Shown: positions 1 to 10,710 of the stretch, piece after piece
How the letters are laid out: the number at the start of each line of letters is the position of its first letter
Numbering within the stretch: position 1 is the first letter of the stretch
Source of the DNA: Aurantiochytrium sp. KH105
Taxonomy: Eukaryota; Sar; Bigyra; Thraustochytrida; Thraustochytriidae
DNA: 64,000 bases
Assembly (NCBI GenBank): GCA_003116975.1
Contig: BGKB01000228.1
Location: 1-64,000 of the forward strand
Reading direction: 5' to 3'
Position numbers and translations under genes: made by a program
The notes under the pieces: model-generated
Databases searched by the model: none
Seen by the model: only the letters and a program-made list of their open reading frames with translations
Told to the model about the DNA's origin: nothing

Positions 1-54
1 TGACTGACTCTCTGATACTGACTTATCGTCTGTCTGTTCCAATCTGCAACCACG

Positions 55-3000
55 TTATTCAAGCGGAGATGAAAGAAACTCCCTGACAGCACGTTGCACG
101 ATGGCCATGTAGCTCTGTTGCTGCACACTGGTGAGAGCGTTGAACTTTTTAGTCTCCGGAATTCGCTTGGCTCTCAACTGCACAAGACGACGACTGCTCG
201 CTTCCACAAAGTCCTTGCTAAAGAGCGTTTCGCGAAGCGAGAGATCATCTTTGGAGCGCCCTGCCGCAGCGCTACGAACCATTTCGCAAGCCTGATGAGC
301 GGTGATGAGCAAATCTCGCTTGATGGGCGCAGGAAGACTAGCGAGAGCCTCGGATTTGGCACTTTCGATCTCGTCTTCGTCAAGTTCGTCCTTACGTTCA
401 CTGTGCTCTGAGCCCTTTCCGGCTGATCGAGGAAGATGGCTCGCTGCGAGATCCTGCGCTACGCGAATGTCGAGAGTGAGGCGTCGGCCAACTCCTTGCA
501 TCTTGACAATATTATGTACCCCATTGGCATTCGGCTCATTTCCAGCAACAACTTCCGACACCGGAGGAAGTGACCCAGCCGAGGTCGGCCGATCAGCGTC
601 CTGGTCGAGAATGTCAACGATATCAAAGTCGGCAATAAGCTTTTTGAAGACACGTTTTTCGCCGAGATCGGCGCGCTTTGCGAATTTCAGCCAAACTGTA
701 CGCGTCGCTACCTTACTGCTGCGGCGCACCTCTGTGGCAAGAACAACCTTGATGAGCTGCACAAGCTTAAAGTCCAAGGCTCTTTCATCGTAAAACGCTT
801 GATCGCTCGTGGTCTTTGTATCTTCTGGAGCTTTGCTTTTATCCTCGCTAGGCTCCACGCCATCGCCATCTTCGTTCTCGACCTCATTAGCGTTTTGCTC
901 ATCCTTTGCAGTGCCTGACTCTGCCCCAGACTGTGGGACATTCGTTTGGTCAGAGATCGCTTGCCCTTCTTCGCTCTCTTTCGATTCTTCCTCGGCGCTG
1001 TGGCCCTGATCTTGTTGATGCTTCTCAAGATCTTGCTCATGACCAAAAGCAGGCGCGTCGACACTTGAACGATCAGGCTCGACGGAAGGGGGAGGCCCGA
1101 TGAGATGGCAAGCATTTTTCACATACGAGGGTCGCTCAAAGGAGCTCCAAAGGGTTGTCTGTTGCATGAGGCGATAAAAGCCAACAATGCCAGACGGCGA
1201 GAGGTCAAAGTCGGAGTCATCAAAGCCATTTGAGCCATTATCTCGCGTGACGCCAACGCTTTTGTACTGCTCATCTGTTGGGATGAAAATAGCATCGGCA
1301 AGTCTGCACATGACTTCGAGGAATTTGGGAAAGCTGAGCGCAACATTCTTTGTCCAGTTCTTGAACGGGTCCACGTGCTGTGCGGTTGCTGAGACGAAGA
1401 TCCACGAGGCATCTCGTTTGGTAAAGATGGGACTAAAGAGACCGAGATCATCGACCAAGGTATGCCAGTCGACGAGGCCAAGCCGTTGGCCTCGTGCAGC
1501 GCCAAATCCAATGGAGAGTTCTCCGCAAACGCACGTGTAACGATTAAAAAGCTTGCGGAACATGGAAAGATTCTCGTTGAGGACTGAGTTGACTGCCCAG
1601 TTGTACATGCGATCAACACGGAAGATGTCAAAGAGAAGAATGCGCTCGTGCATGTAAAGATCAACGATTCGCTGGAGGACGGCTTCGACAGCAGTGTCGA
1701 GGGGGATTCGATGTGCATCCTTTTGCTTTTTGGCAGCGCTTGGCTGGCACACTGTAATGTCAGCAACGCGCACGAGCGAGTCGATAAATTCGTACAGCAT
1801 TAGAACCTCGTCGCGCTTCACTTGAAAAACCTTGCTTCCCTTGAGCATGTTCTGCAGGCTCTCGAGCTGGGTTTCTGGCAACGTCTTATTGACGATGATG
1901 AACAGGGTGTCCGAGGCACTTGTATCCATGGGAAAGATGTCGATGACCTCATCACTGACGTTGCACTGCAAAGATTCGACTTCAGCCTTTTGTGGCGGCG
2001 AGAGAGCGGGGGTCCCGTTCTGAGGGGACGAAGAGTGAGCCTCTGCACGACCACGAAGAAAGCCAGAGTCACGTAAAAAGAGAGTGAATTGGTTGAGCTG
2101 CATGGTAAAGGCCTGATTGGAGTTGCCTACGACGCAGCCATAGTGTGAGAAGATGCCAACAATGAGATCGAAGCGTTTCTCGATGCTGGACCAAATATTG
2201 GCGGCACAATCGGGACTGAGGTTGACATCGCGGGAAAGTAAGCGAGCAAATTGAGCCTTGTCGCAGAGGACGCTGCGACACGCTGGAAGACTCTGATTCG
2301 ATTTTGGAACGGATGGGTCCGCGAAAACCGACGAGGCGAGCTCGAACGATTTTTTGTCGGTTGCTTCAGAAGGTGGCGTGGATGGTAGCTGGCGATAGGC
2401 AAAAGTTCCAAGGCGTTCGCAGCGCCCAGAGACGAGACCGAGAAACGACGAAGAGCGCCGAGAGTCACCACCTTGAAGAGGAAGCGCAAGCAACAGAGGA
2501 AGAGCATCGTCCAAGAGAGCGCCCTCACTCGTCCAGCTAATGCCTGACTCTTTGTGAGTGCCGTCGCGCGTAAGTGCGAGACTGAATGTCGGAGGCAAAA
2601 TAACATGGCTGTCACGAAGGCGGTCTTGGGCTGCGTTTTGATGCGCCAACTCCTCAAAGTACACAAAGCTCGTCTGAAGAATGGGGCTAATTGGTTTGTG
2701 CAAAGGCTGAGGAAGTTCTTCAAGCACGTCTGGAGCCCCATGGGCTGGAGGAGGGGGCACCATAACGACGACGAGGTCATCGGTGGCCTCGTGGCTCGTC
2801 TGATAATACACGTGCGATTTTGATCCGTCAGCCAGCTCGTAGAGAGGGAGGTCTCGATAGACACGTCCACCTTCAACGTGAGCAAAGATGGCGAGATGTG
2901 ACTTGACTTCGGCGTTGGCGCATTCAGTGAAATGTTTGCGTACCCGCTGAGGAGACGCCGCAGAGACCTCTTCCTCCAGAACGCTTGCCTCGCTGTCATC

Positions 3001-6000
3001 GCTGTCATCGCTGTCGTCTTTACCCTTGAAGTTTGACAGCATCTGACGCTTGACAAGATTTCGAACGTGGATGCGGGACGCATCTGTACGACGTTCAGCT
3101 GCGGCCATTTGAGTGGTATAACTCGAAGTTGCTGGTAGCTGTGAAGACGGATCCTCTGGCTGACCATGCGAGGCTTCTTCATGTTGCTCGTGGAACCTTG
3201 CTTCAGCTTCAATGTGATCCAAGGTGCTCTCGTCCGAGAGGTGATTGGATGGCTGCTCCGGGGAGGTCGGTGGCCCAGCCGTCAGGTCGCGGAAGAGAAA
3301 TTTGTCAAAGTTAATGGAGATGGAAAGACCAAGTGGAGTCTGTGCTGCCTCGAAGTGCGTCGGCGACCACGGATCTGCGCGAAGGGAGGGCTCCGATGCT
3401 GAATGCCAAAGCGAGGACATTGGCTTGCAAAGGTCCTGGGTGCGAAGAGGAACTGGCCTTGGTCTCCGCCCAGGCTTTTTGCGAGGTTTGGCGCTTAGGC
3501 GCCCAGGATTCGAAGTCGCCTCGAAATCGTCGAGCCATGCGTCGTACGAGGCTTTGACTTTCTCAGAGCTGGACAGTCGCGGGGGGGAGGATTTACGCGG
3601 TTGAAGTGCATGGAGTTTTGGTAAGTGAGCTCGATTTTTCTCTGCAGACTGGCGAAGTCGAAGTTCCATTTGGTATATTGCCGGACGGTTCGCTGCGTGC
3701 TTGAGAAGGTTTCGAATGGTTGCGCCGGCAAGACGCCTCTGCAAGGTGACTTTGGTACTCTTGTCTTGGCAGCGGAGAATATTCTCGAGAGCGGTGAGAA
3801 GTTTTGGTGACGCGACGGCTCGCTGATTGGCACGGTCGTGAGCGGTGATCCGCGAAAGAGAAACGAGTGCGAGGCACTTGGACGTATCGTCGATCTGATT
3901 GTCTTCGTCAACGACCAAGCGTATGAGGGAACGAAGAGATCCAGCGTCTCTGAGGACCTGGTGCTGATCAGCCGAGAGACGATATGTGCTGAGCAGGTAG
4001 GCTCCGCAGCTGATGAGTTCTGGGGTGGTGGACTGAAGGAGAATCTTTGAAGCATGGGCGGCCTTTATTTCGATGGACGGCGGGTCTGCTGCAACATGTT
4101 GTTGGGGCGTCTGGGCGATAGTCTGGGCGAGTGGTTCAATGACTGTTTCCGGATTGCGGGTGGCGAGCGCAAGTAGCACACGACCACTATTGCGAGCAAT
4201 GTTACGATGCGCCAGGTTTTCGGATTGCACCGCTGCGTGGACCATGCACACGGTGCGCATGTGAGAGAGCGATTTACTTTGAGCCAAGGGGCTTGTGCTG
4301 CTGGCAACGATCCAAAGTACATGTAGGGCGGCCTCGATCATGTGGTCTTCAGCAGTCACTTCGGAGAGATCCTGGGTGCGCATCGAAGCGTTTGATCCCC
4401 GCTCAATGAGATTGACGCAAATGCGAACGCAGCGATCAATGGCCGGGACTGGTTCAGCCTCGAAAGGTGTGGGGTCCCTTGCAAGCGCGTCGAGGGCACC
4501 ATGAAGAAGTCTTTGAAGACCACGCAGGAGTGGGGTCACAGTCGAAACACGTTTGGAACCGTGGTCGACGAGAAGATTGAGGCAGGACTCGAGATTTGGG
4601 TCGCGCAAACTTTGACCTTGAAGTCCACCTGTTGCGTGGACGAGAAGCGGCATGGCTCCGAAGATGGCATCCTCGATGACAGCATCTCGGCAACATGGTT
4701 CCTGCTTTTCCATGACGTCGCGGATTGCTTTGAGGTATTCTGAAAGCGAAATGGCGCTGGCGCGACAAGCAAGAGCCCACACTACGGCCAAGTATCTGCG
4801 TGCAGGGGTAGGAAGAGGGTGACGGCGCGCGCTGGCGTCTTGTTTGGGAAGAAAAAACACGTTCGCGTAGATGGCGTCGGCAAGGTGTCGCGGGACGGTT
4901 GCATGATGTGCAAGCATGTAGAGAAACCGGGCGTGAAGAATTTGCGCGGTTCGGGACCGTTTTTGGAAAATGGAGGCGATTGTGATGGAATCCCACACCT
5001 CTTCCGCGTGGCTGATCACGATGCGAGGGAATACTGCGCAACGTCCCGCAAAAAGATGTACGAGCGTTGCGAGGGTGAGAATTTCGAGGTGTTGAGGGCC
5101 TTGATCACTGGCGTTGGGCGCTTTAGTAGCAGCCCCCGACGGAGGTTTATTTTCTTTGACGTTCTCGATGACGACAAGAACCCTTTGAAAGGAATGCAAT
5201 ATCTGTTTTGCCGTTTCCTCTGGCAAGTGGGCATGGCGAGGCGCAAGGACATTTTCGAGCGTTGCTGCGAGCATTGCTACTGATGAGCTCAAGAGGGAGA
5301 AACACATGCTTGTGTCTTCCATGGCCGTGTCAGTGTCGCGCTTTGTCTTGTTATTTTCATTGCTGTGGCTTTCCTGGTCAGACTGACTGTGGTTGGTGCC
5401 GTGTAGAGATTTTGCGCGCCGGGCATGCCATGACGTCATGTTGACGTGGTCGTTTGAAATGTCGCTCACAGACGCCCTCGAAAAAGCCGTGAGGGAAGCA
5501 TGGACGGCGTGCACAAGAGGATCCCACAAAACGATGTTACATGCGACGGCTGGATCCCGCGCTGTCCTGAAAAAGAGAAAGACGGAGCGGGCAATGATCT
5601 CGCGTACAGCAAGCGGTATGCGTCGGTCGCGGGCGAAGCCCTGCGTCACGAGGAGTTGCGCAAGGCGGAGATGTAGCTCAAATTGCGTCGATGAAGCAAG
5701 AGCACGAGCGAGAAGCGCAAGACCCCGTCCGGCGATGGCATGGTCACCCGTGCTGGCTGTCATGTTAAGAATGAGGTCCGTGTATGCATGGAATGCGATG
5801 AGGGGCTTGTGGAGCTCGGTTTCGTGCGAGAGATGCGCAAGGGCCTTGATGGTGAGTACGAGAGCCGGGGGTGGGTTCACCGCGACAAGTTGTGGCGCGG
5901 GGAGGCGTTTGAGGCTGACGAAGAAAGAACGTACGAGTCTTGCGCCAAGATCAGGGCGCGCCAAGAGCGCGCGGCGGGTATCTGGATATGCGACAAGAGC

Positions 6001-7107
6001 AGCGCAGAGCCCAGAGGCAGTATAGTGTACTGACTGTAGGAGCTCACTGGTACCGTGTCCACAAAAGGGAATGAGGCCATCAACAACGGAAAGGGCGTGG
6101 GAGATGATGTTGTGAGAGTCTTGCATGAGGGTTGCGTGATTTTCGGGCTGCAATGCCAGTTCCCAGAGTGAGTGAAGAGCGCGAGCTTTGCGGGGTCCTT
6201 TAAGTTGACTTGCGACAAGAGGCGCGACAACGTCAACGTGATGTTGAAGTTTGCGCTTGACGCGATCGGGCCAGCCCTTGAGCCAATGGTCGAGCATATC
6301 GAGCATGGCAGCAGGGGAGTCAAGATTGAGGAGATAAGTTTCGCCGTCTGGATTGGTTTGCAGCCAGCAAAGAGAGGTTTGTTTGACGAGGCGATCAATG
6401 CTGCGGAATGACGGAGTGGCTCTGGTCGGCTTGCCTGAGGCAGCAATGGCAGCCGCGGCGGGCACGTCTCTGTGAAGATTGCTCTGCACGAGGAGTGCGC
6501 GCTTGAGACTCTCAGGGGAGTGAAAGCGAAGAGCGCCGGTGACATCAGCAACAAAGCCACTGGGGAGGCTCCGGAATGTCAGCTTGCCTGTGGCATCCTG
6601 GAAGAGAGTTCTTTCTTCAGATTTTGCACGTAAGCGGGACGGTAGGAGGCCCACGTCATCGTCGTCCTCGCTACCGGAGTCGCTGCTCCTGCATGAGTCT
6701 TCGGAGAAGAGATCATCGTCTGACTCATCCTCGGAGGAGAGTGATCTGTCGGTGTCCTGGGAGCCATTTGAGATACCTTCTTGTATGTCTTCAAGCGGGG
6801 CGCTGGAATGTGTCGCGGCTCCGAGCTTGACGGGGCTGCCACTGTTTGCCCTGTTTTCAGGGATCACAAAGGTTGCGAGGGCGCCTTCGATCCCAGGCGA
6901 GACGCGCAGGTCGTCTTGGCCGTCCTTTTTGTTGGCGATGGACAAGCTCGTGGGCGTCCCTACGTTGCGCGAGCTCTGTCCGAGTGGCACGAAGTGTGGC
7001 TGGAGGACAAAGATTTCCACGCGGACTCCGAGGGCTTCTTGCTGGGTATGTTGCTCGACCATGACTGACCGCCGCGGTAGCCGCGACCTCCTTCGCTTTG
7101 ACCCCAT
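55..7107 (-). CDS. giant ARM-like helical protein, function unknown
   Basis: An uninterrupted reading frame of 2350 codons ending in TAA. I start it at the ATG whose first base is 7107; the frame is open four codons further, but only to a GTG. Roughly residues 1-190 are Ser/Asp/Glu-rich and disordered. About 200-1150 is a long run of short amphipathic helices (Leu/Ala-rich, no transmembrane segments) that reads like an armadillo/HEAT solenoid. About 1150-1500 is low-complexity and basic/acidic, with a Ser-Asp repeat near 1370. About 1500-1720 looks globular, about 1790-1955 is helical and resembles a degenerate EF-hand or calcium-scaffold region, about 2035-2095 is strongly acidic, and the tail is helical. 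I do not recognise an enzyme motif. Size and architecture suggest a scaffold, perhaps flagellar or cytoskeletal, but that is inference. A (GCAAA)n tract lies 50-80 bases upstream in its sense orientation. Confidence 0.85.
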   Translation of the reverse strand: MGSKRRRSRLPRRSVMVEQHTQQEALGVRVEIFVLQPHFVPLGQSSRNVGTPTSLSIANKKDGQDDLRVSPGIEGALATFVIPENRANSGSPVKLGAATHSSAPLEDIQEGISNGSQDTDRSLSSEDESDDDLFSEDSCRSSDSGSEDDDDVGLLPSRLRAKSEERTLFQDATGKLTFRSLPSGFVADVTGALRFHSPESLKRALLVQSNLHRDVPAAAAIAASGKPTRATPSFRSIDRLVKQTSLCWLQTNPDGETYLLNLDSPAAMLDMLDHWLKGWPDRVKRKLQHHVDVVAPLVASQLKGPRKARALHSLWELALQPENHATLMQDSHNIISHALSVVDGLIPFCGHGTSELLQSVHYTASGLCAALVAYPDTRRALLARPDLGARLVRSFFVSLKRLPAPQLVAVNPPPALVLTIKALAHLSHETELHKPLIAFHAYTDLILNMTASTGDHAIAGRGLALLARALASSTQFELHLRLAQLLVTQGFARDRRIPLAVREIIARSVFLFFRTARDPAVACNIVLWDPLVHAVHASLTAFSRASVSDISNDHVNMTSWHARRAKSLHGTNHSQSDQESHSNENNKTKRDTDTAMEDTSMCFSLLSSSVAMLAATLENVLAPRHAHLPEETAKQILHSFQRVLVVIENVKENKPPSGAATKAPNASDQGPQHLEILTLATLVHLFAGRCAVFPRIVISHAEEVWDSITIASIFQKRSRTAQILHARFLYMLAHHATVPRHLADAIYANVFFLPKQDASARRHPLPTPARRYLAVVWALACRASAISLSEYLKAIRDVMEKQEPCCRDAVIEDAIFGAMPLLVHATGGLQGQSLRDPNLESCLNLLVDHGSKRVSTVTPLLRGLQRLLHGALDALARDPTPFEAEPVPAIDRCVRICVNLIERGSNASMRTQDLSEVTAEDHMIEAALHVLWIVASSTSPLAQSKSLSHMRTVCMVHAAVQSENLAHRNIARNSGRVLLALATRNPETVIEPLAQTIAQTPQQHVAADPPSIEIKAAHASKILLQSTTPELISCGAYLLSTYRLSADQHQVLRDAGSLRSLIRLVVDEDNQIDDTSKCLALVSLSRITAHDRANQRAVASPKLLTALENILRCQDKSTKVTLQRRLAGATIRNLLKHAANRPAIYQMELRLRQSAEKNRAHLPKLHALQPRKSSPPRLSSSEKVKASYDAWLDDFEATSNPGRLSAKPRKKPGRRPRPVPLRTQDLCKPMSSLWHSASEPSLRADPWSPTHFEAAQTPLGLSISINFDKFLFRDLTAGPPTSPEQPSNHLSDESTLDHIEAEARFHEQHEEASHGQPEDPSSQLPATSSYTTQMAAAERRTDASRIHVRNLVKRQMLSNFKGKDDSDDSDDSEASVLEEEVSAASPQRVRKHFTECANAEVKSHLAIFAHVEGGRVYRDLPLYELADGSKSHVYYQTSHEATDDLVVVMVPPPPAHGAPDVLEELPQPLHKPISPILQTSFVYFEELAHQNAAQDRLRDSHVILPPTFSLALTRDGTHKESGISWTSEGALLDDALPLLLALPLQGGDSRRSSSFLGLVSGRCERLGTFAYRQLPSTPPSEATDKKSFELASSVFADPSVPKSNQSLPACRSVLCDKAQFARLLSRDVNLSPDCAANIWSSIEKRFDLIVGIFSHYGCVVGNSNQAFTMQLNQFTLFLRDSGFLRGRAEAHSSSPQNGTPALSPPQKAEVESLQCNVSDEVIDIFPMDTSASDTLFIIVNKTLPETQLESLQNMLKGSKVFQVKRDEVLMLYEFIDSLVRVADITVCQPSAAKKQKDAHRIPLDTAVEAVLQRIVDLYMHERILLFDIFRVDRMYNWAVNSVLNENLSMFRKLFNRYTCVCGELSIGFGAARGQRLGLVDWHTLVDDLGLFSPIFTKRDASWIFVSATAQHVDPFKNWTKNVALSFPKFLEVMCRLADAIFIPTDEQYKSVGVTRDNGSNGFDDSDFDLSPSGIVGFYRLMQQTTLWSSFERPSYVKNACHLIGPPPSVEPDRSSVDAPAFGHEQDLEKHQQDQGHSAEEESKESEEGQAISDQTNVPQSGAESGTAKDEQNANEVENEDGDGVEPSEDKSKAPEDTKTTSDQAFYDERALDFKLVQLIKVVLATEVRRSSKVATRTVWLKFAKRADLGEKRVFKKLIADFDIVDILDQDADRPTSAGSLPPVSEVVAGNEPNANGVHNIVKMQGVGRRLTLDIRVAQDLAASHLPRSAGKGSEHSERKDELDEDEIESAKSEALASLPAPIKRDLLITAHQACEMVRSAAAGRSKDDLSLRETLFSKDFVEASSRRLVQLRAKRIPETKKFNALTSVQQQSYMAIVQRAVREFLSSPLE

Positions 7108-7156
7108 GACGCCTTCCACTCGAGCGTCTCTCGTTTATCGCGATTGTTTTGCCCTG

Positions 7157-7188
7157 GTTTGCTTTGCTTTGCTTTGCTTTGCTTTGCA
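7157..7188 (-). repeat. (GCAAA)n pentanucleotide tract upstream of ARM-like gene
   Basis: TTTGC is repeated about six times on the plus strand, which is GCAAA in the sense of the gene starting at 7107. The same pentamer, also in sense, lies in the leader of the dehydrogenase (17641-17690), and a copy is in the divergent promoter at 24590-24618. Confidence 0.85.
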
Positions 7189-9564
7189 AGCTGATTTGTT
7201 GTGGTTCGAGTTCCGCGCCGTCGAGAATGGGGTACGCGCGCGTACCCGTAAAGGTGTGTACTCTTGGTATTGTTTTTCGTAGTAAAAGGTTTTCGTGGAG
7301 TCTGTCTGACTTGTGTGATCAGCGAGTCAGCCAGGCGATTGGGCATGCATGGTCGCTGGTTGTGTCGATGGCCCGAATGATGTGGAAAGAGCGATAGAGT
7401 TGATTACTTTTCTGACCCTTTTTGATTTTGTTTTTGTGTGCGTGGGTCGCATTGCGGCTTTTACATACGAGATGGATGGGTCGATTTGGTTCGTCTCGGT
7501 CTCGGAGCGAATGTTGCGAAGAGATCAATCTTAGAACTAGTGCAAGAGAGATGTTCTACGAGACGCTGACGCTTGCTTTATTCAGTGGTGAGCCCGGGCT
7601 TTACGTTAGGCATCGACAATGTGCTACAATTTTTAGCTTGAACATGATACTGACATTTGGTCCGGCCCGCGCGAACTAATTCATTGCGTGTTGCATGTTC
7701 ACTGCGGGTGCAGCAGACTTGAGCTAGTTAACTGATCACGATATGACCCAGAAAGGCCAGCATGGTCGGTTGATCAGGAAATTCGTTTTTCCAAAATCTA
7801 ACATCCAATTCATCTGACGTCATAGAAATCGAATGTTGGGGTTGTTTAGCAAAATATTGCGTGAACGACGAGGATTCAAGCTTGCTCGACAAAAACCTTC
7901 TGCAGCCTGTTCTCTTTCTCGTAGGCCAAACGAACATCCTCAATTACATTCACCGTCCTCTCAATGCAGAACTTCGCTTTCCGCAGCAGCGGTGGGTCGT
8001 AGGGTCTTGCTCTGTGAACGTCTGCAAACGCTATGCTCTTCATTCTTCGTTTTTGTGGAAACTGTTTCTGTTGCTGCTGTCGCTGCTGCTGTTACCGCTG
8101 CTGCTGCTGTCATTGTTGTAGCTCTTCCCTCTCTCGAACCGGCGCTCTGTCCGCGGCGCGGAAGCAAGCCGCCCCACACTCCCCTCGAATCCCGCTCTCT
8201 GCGGGGCCCGCGGCCTGGACCGGCACCCTCGCCGCGCCTGAGCCTCGCTCCCCTCTCTGCCCCATTTTCCACTGTGATCCCCCGCTGTGGGGCCGCGCAA
8301 GATGGCGGTCCCTGTCCTTCGCCTCCTTTTCTCACTTTCCCTCGCGGGCTTGCTTGATTGCCCGCGGCTTGATTGGTTGCCCTGGCCCACCTCGGGTCCA
8401 GAGCCTGCCCTGGCGCACCATGTACGCGGCTCAACGGCAGCAGCAGCTGCAGCAGCAGCGGCGCCGCTCGCTCCTCGCGGCCGCGGCGCCGTCACAGGAG
8501 AACCCGGCGATCACGCGCTGCTGCGCTGCGGCACGCGTTCGCAAGGCAAGGCAAGGCAATGCATCGCAATGGTGTGGAATCCAAGCGCACCGTATCCGGT
8601 CCAGGGGAAGAAAGGAGATGAGGCTCGTGTCGCGAGTCTCGAACGCCGCTGCGGACGCGGGAGAGGGAGCGACGAACGCCGCGCGGAGGGAGCGTGGCGC
8701 CGGTACATGGAAGGGGCCGAGGCGACCGCGGAGGCCAATCTCGTGATGTATGTATACGTACATGTATAGTGTAGCCTAGCCTACGAATGAAATGACAGAT
8801 CTGATCTATATCGCCGCCGCGTGGCGATGATTGGGCGAGCGAGGCGCAGAGGAGGCTGGAGCGGGGCCGGGGTCAGGAAAAGTCACGGTGAGGTCGGCAG
8901 CGGCAGGCAGGCGTGCACGGCACTCTTGGGGCGCTTCGCGTTGCTGATGATTATTTTTTCGATCTTGACGGTGGTTCGAAGCGGTGCTCTGTTGTGCGTG
9001 ATTTTTTTGGTTGGAGATGATGAAGTGCATGCTTTCGAGTCATTCGATGCGCTTTCAGCACGCCGTGCAGGTGCTGCAGAGAAGGCTGGATTTGATGTGA
9101 ATGGAGACCAAAGGAAAGCTGTTTCCATGCTGAATTGGACTTTATTCTGATCCGCAGCCGATCCCGGCCGTTAAGTTTTTATGCACGGCAAAGCACGGCA
9201 TGGCCGATGCACCAAATGATCCTTTCGTTCGAATCTATGGAGACGTGGCAGGACATCGGTTTGAGCGCAATCAATCGAGCGATCGGTCACCTCGAAGAGC
9301 CAAGAGCGAGAGCCTGCCCGCTTCTCGCGGCGCGCGGGCCTGCTAGGCGAGGCTTTCCGCGACGTCATATTCGCAGCTTCGGCCAAGCCTCGCGGCGCCG
9401 AGGAACGAAGAGACCCCTTGGATCGGCCACTAGCCGAGTCGCTCGCTGTCGACGCCGCGAGCCGATCTAGACTCGCACTTCGAATCCAAAGAAACCCAAG
9501 GCAAGAGCAATGCAATGAAAGTCAAGCCAAGCTAAGCCGCTCAAGCCCAGTCCAGCTCAGCCCG

Positions 9565-9592
9565 GCCAAGCCAAGCCAAGCCAAGCCAAGCC
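9565..9592. repeat. (CCAAG)n pentanucleotide microsatellite
   Basis: About five tandem CCAAG units are directly visible. It is one of several pentamer tracts in the gene-free spacer. Confidence 0.85.
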
Positions 9593-9688
9593 ACTCGCAC
9601 TCACTCGCTCAGGCTGCGCCTCGCCGCGCCACCTTCATTGCGATCGGCCGCCGTCGATCGAGCGCGACGCGACGCGTCGCGTCTCGTC

Positions 9689-9712
9689 GCATCGCATCGC
9701 ATCGCATCGCGA
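9689..9712. repeat. (GCATC)n pentanucleotide microsatellite
   Basis: Four to five GCATC units. A related CATCG/CATCA tract is in the metalloprotease leader at 14940-14968. Confidence 0.85.
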
Positions 9713-10356
9713 TCACCAAACTCGCGTCCAGACAAACCTTCGCGATCCCAACGCCGTCGCAGCCTGCGCTGAGCCGGCCGGGGTCCGCGCCCCTGAAGTT
9801 CCGCGCGTCGCAGCCGAACGCGGCTCCCTCTTCCTTACTTGCCGCGGCAGCCACTCGTTTCGCCTCTCCGCGCAGAGAAAGGGCGCGCGGGGAGCCGGGT
9901 CGTCCGGGCGGGCGCGGTCGATGATTTTTTCCTTCTAACCATGAGGAGAGGGCGACTTCGCTTTGGCAAGGAGTTGAAAGCATCGACAGCGAGCGCATCA
10001 TGCCGCCCCGGGTTCGTTTGTATCTTTCTCCTCGTGCGGCAGCGGTTCTCTCGCGAGTCATCGCGACCTCGCGCCGCGTCGTGAGGGCAAGGCGAGGCGG
10101 CGGTTCGCGGAGCGGCGACGGACGCGAGCGCGAGCAGGGCCGATGACACAGGGCGGGCGGCGAGCGACGCAGGGCGCTCACGCAAGGGGCTGCGGCCATG
10201 AGGATTGATGAGAAGGCAGGCCGGCGTGCGGAGAGGAAAGGGAAGGGAAGGGAAGGAGAGCGAGGGGGGGGGGGGGGTTTAGCGCCGAAGCGGGCGGAGC
10301 GGAGCGAGGCGCGTCGACTCGAGTCGCGGAAGATCGGCGACGAGACAAGGCAAGGT

Positions 10357-10422
10357 AAGACAAGACAAGACGAGAAAAGACAAGACAAGACGGAAAGGGA
10401 GGGAGGGAGGGAGGGAGGGAGA
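10357..10422. repeat. (AAGAC)n followed by (GGGA)n
   Basis: An imperfect AAGAC pentamer tract at 10357-10391 is followed almost directly by seven GGGA tetramers at 10396-10422, forming a purine-only strand. Confidence 0.85.
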
Positions 10423-10680
10423 AATGCCGAAAAAGGCGGCGGGCGATTGGCATGAATAGACTGGCGGAGGGGGAGAGCGAGAGAAACGAGCTGGGAAGCG
10501 GCAGCAGCTCCCACGGAAGAGCGCCCCTGCTGGGTGGGTGGGTGAAGAGCGCAAAAAAGGGAGAGGTGCGGGGACTGCGGAAGAGTGTGGGAAACGTGTG
10601 GAGCTCGGAAAGAAAGCTACGAGCATTGAGCGCGCACTTTTCCCTGCCCACCTCTGCTTTCTCTCCTCCTACACTGCTCT

Positions 10681-10710
10681 GCACTGCACTGCACTGCAAT
10701 GCAATGCAAT
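10681..10710. repeat. (GCACT)n / (GCAAT)n pentanucleotide microsatellite
   Basis: Three GCACT units pass into three GCAAT units by a single base change, so the tract shows a step of point mutation followed by local duplication. A similar CACTG/CCCTG tract is at 44300-44334. Confidence 0.85.

Noticed and set aside
5437..5444. TGACGTCA inside the ARM-like coding region
   Set aside because: It lies in coding sequence and one extra copy is expected by chance; not called as regulatory.
8033..8769. Overlapping plus-strand frames with CTG-encoded runs
   Set aside because: Composition follows the CTG and GC repeats; there is no domain or plausible start context.
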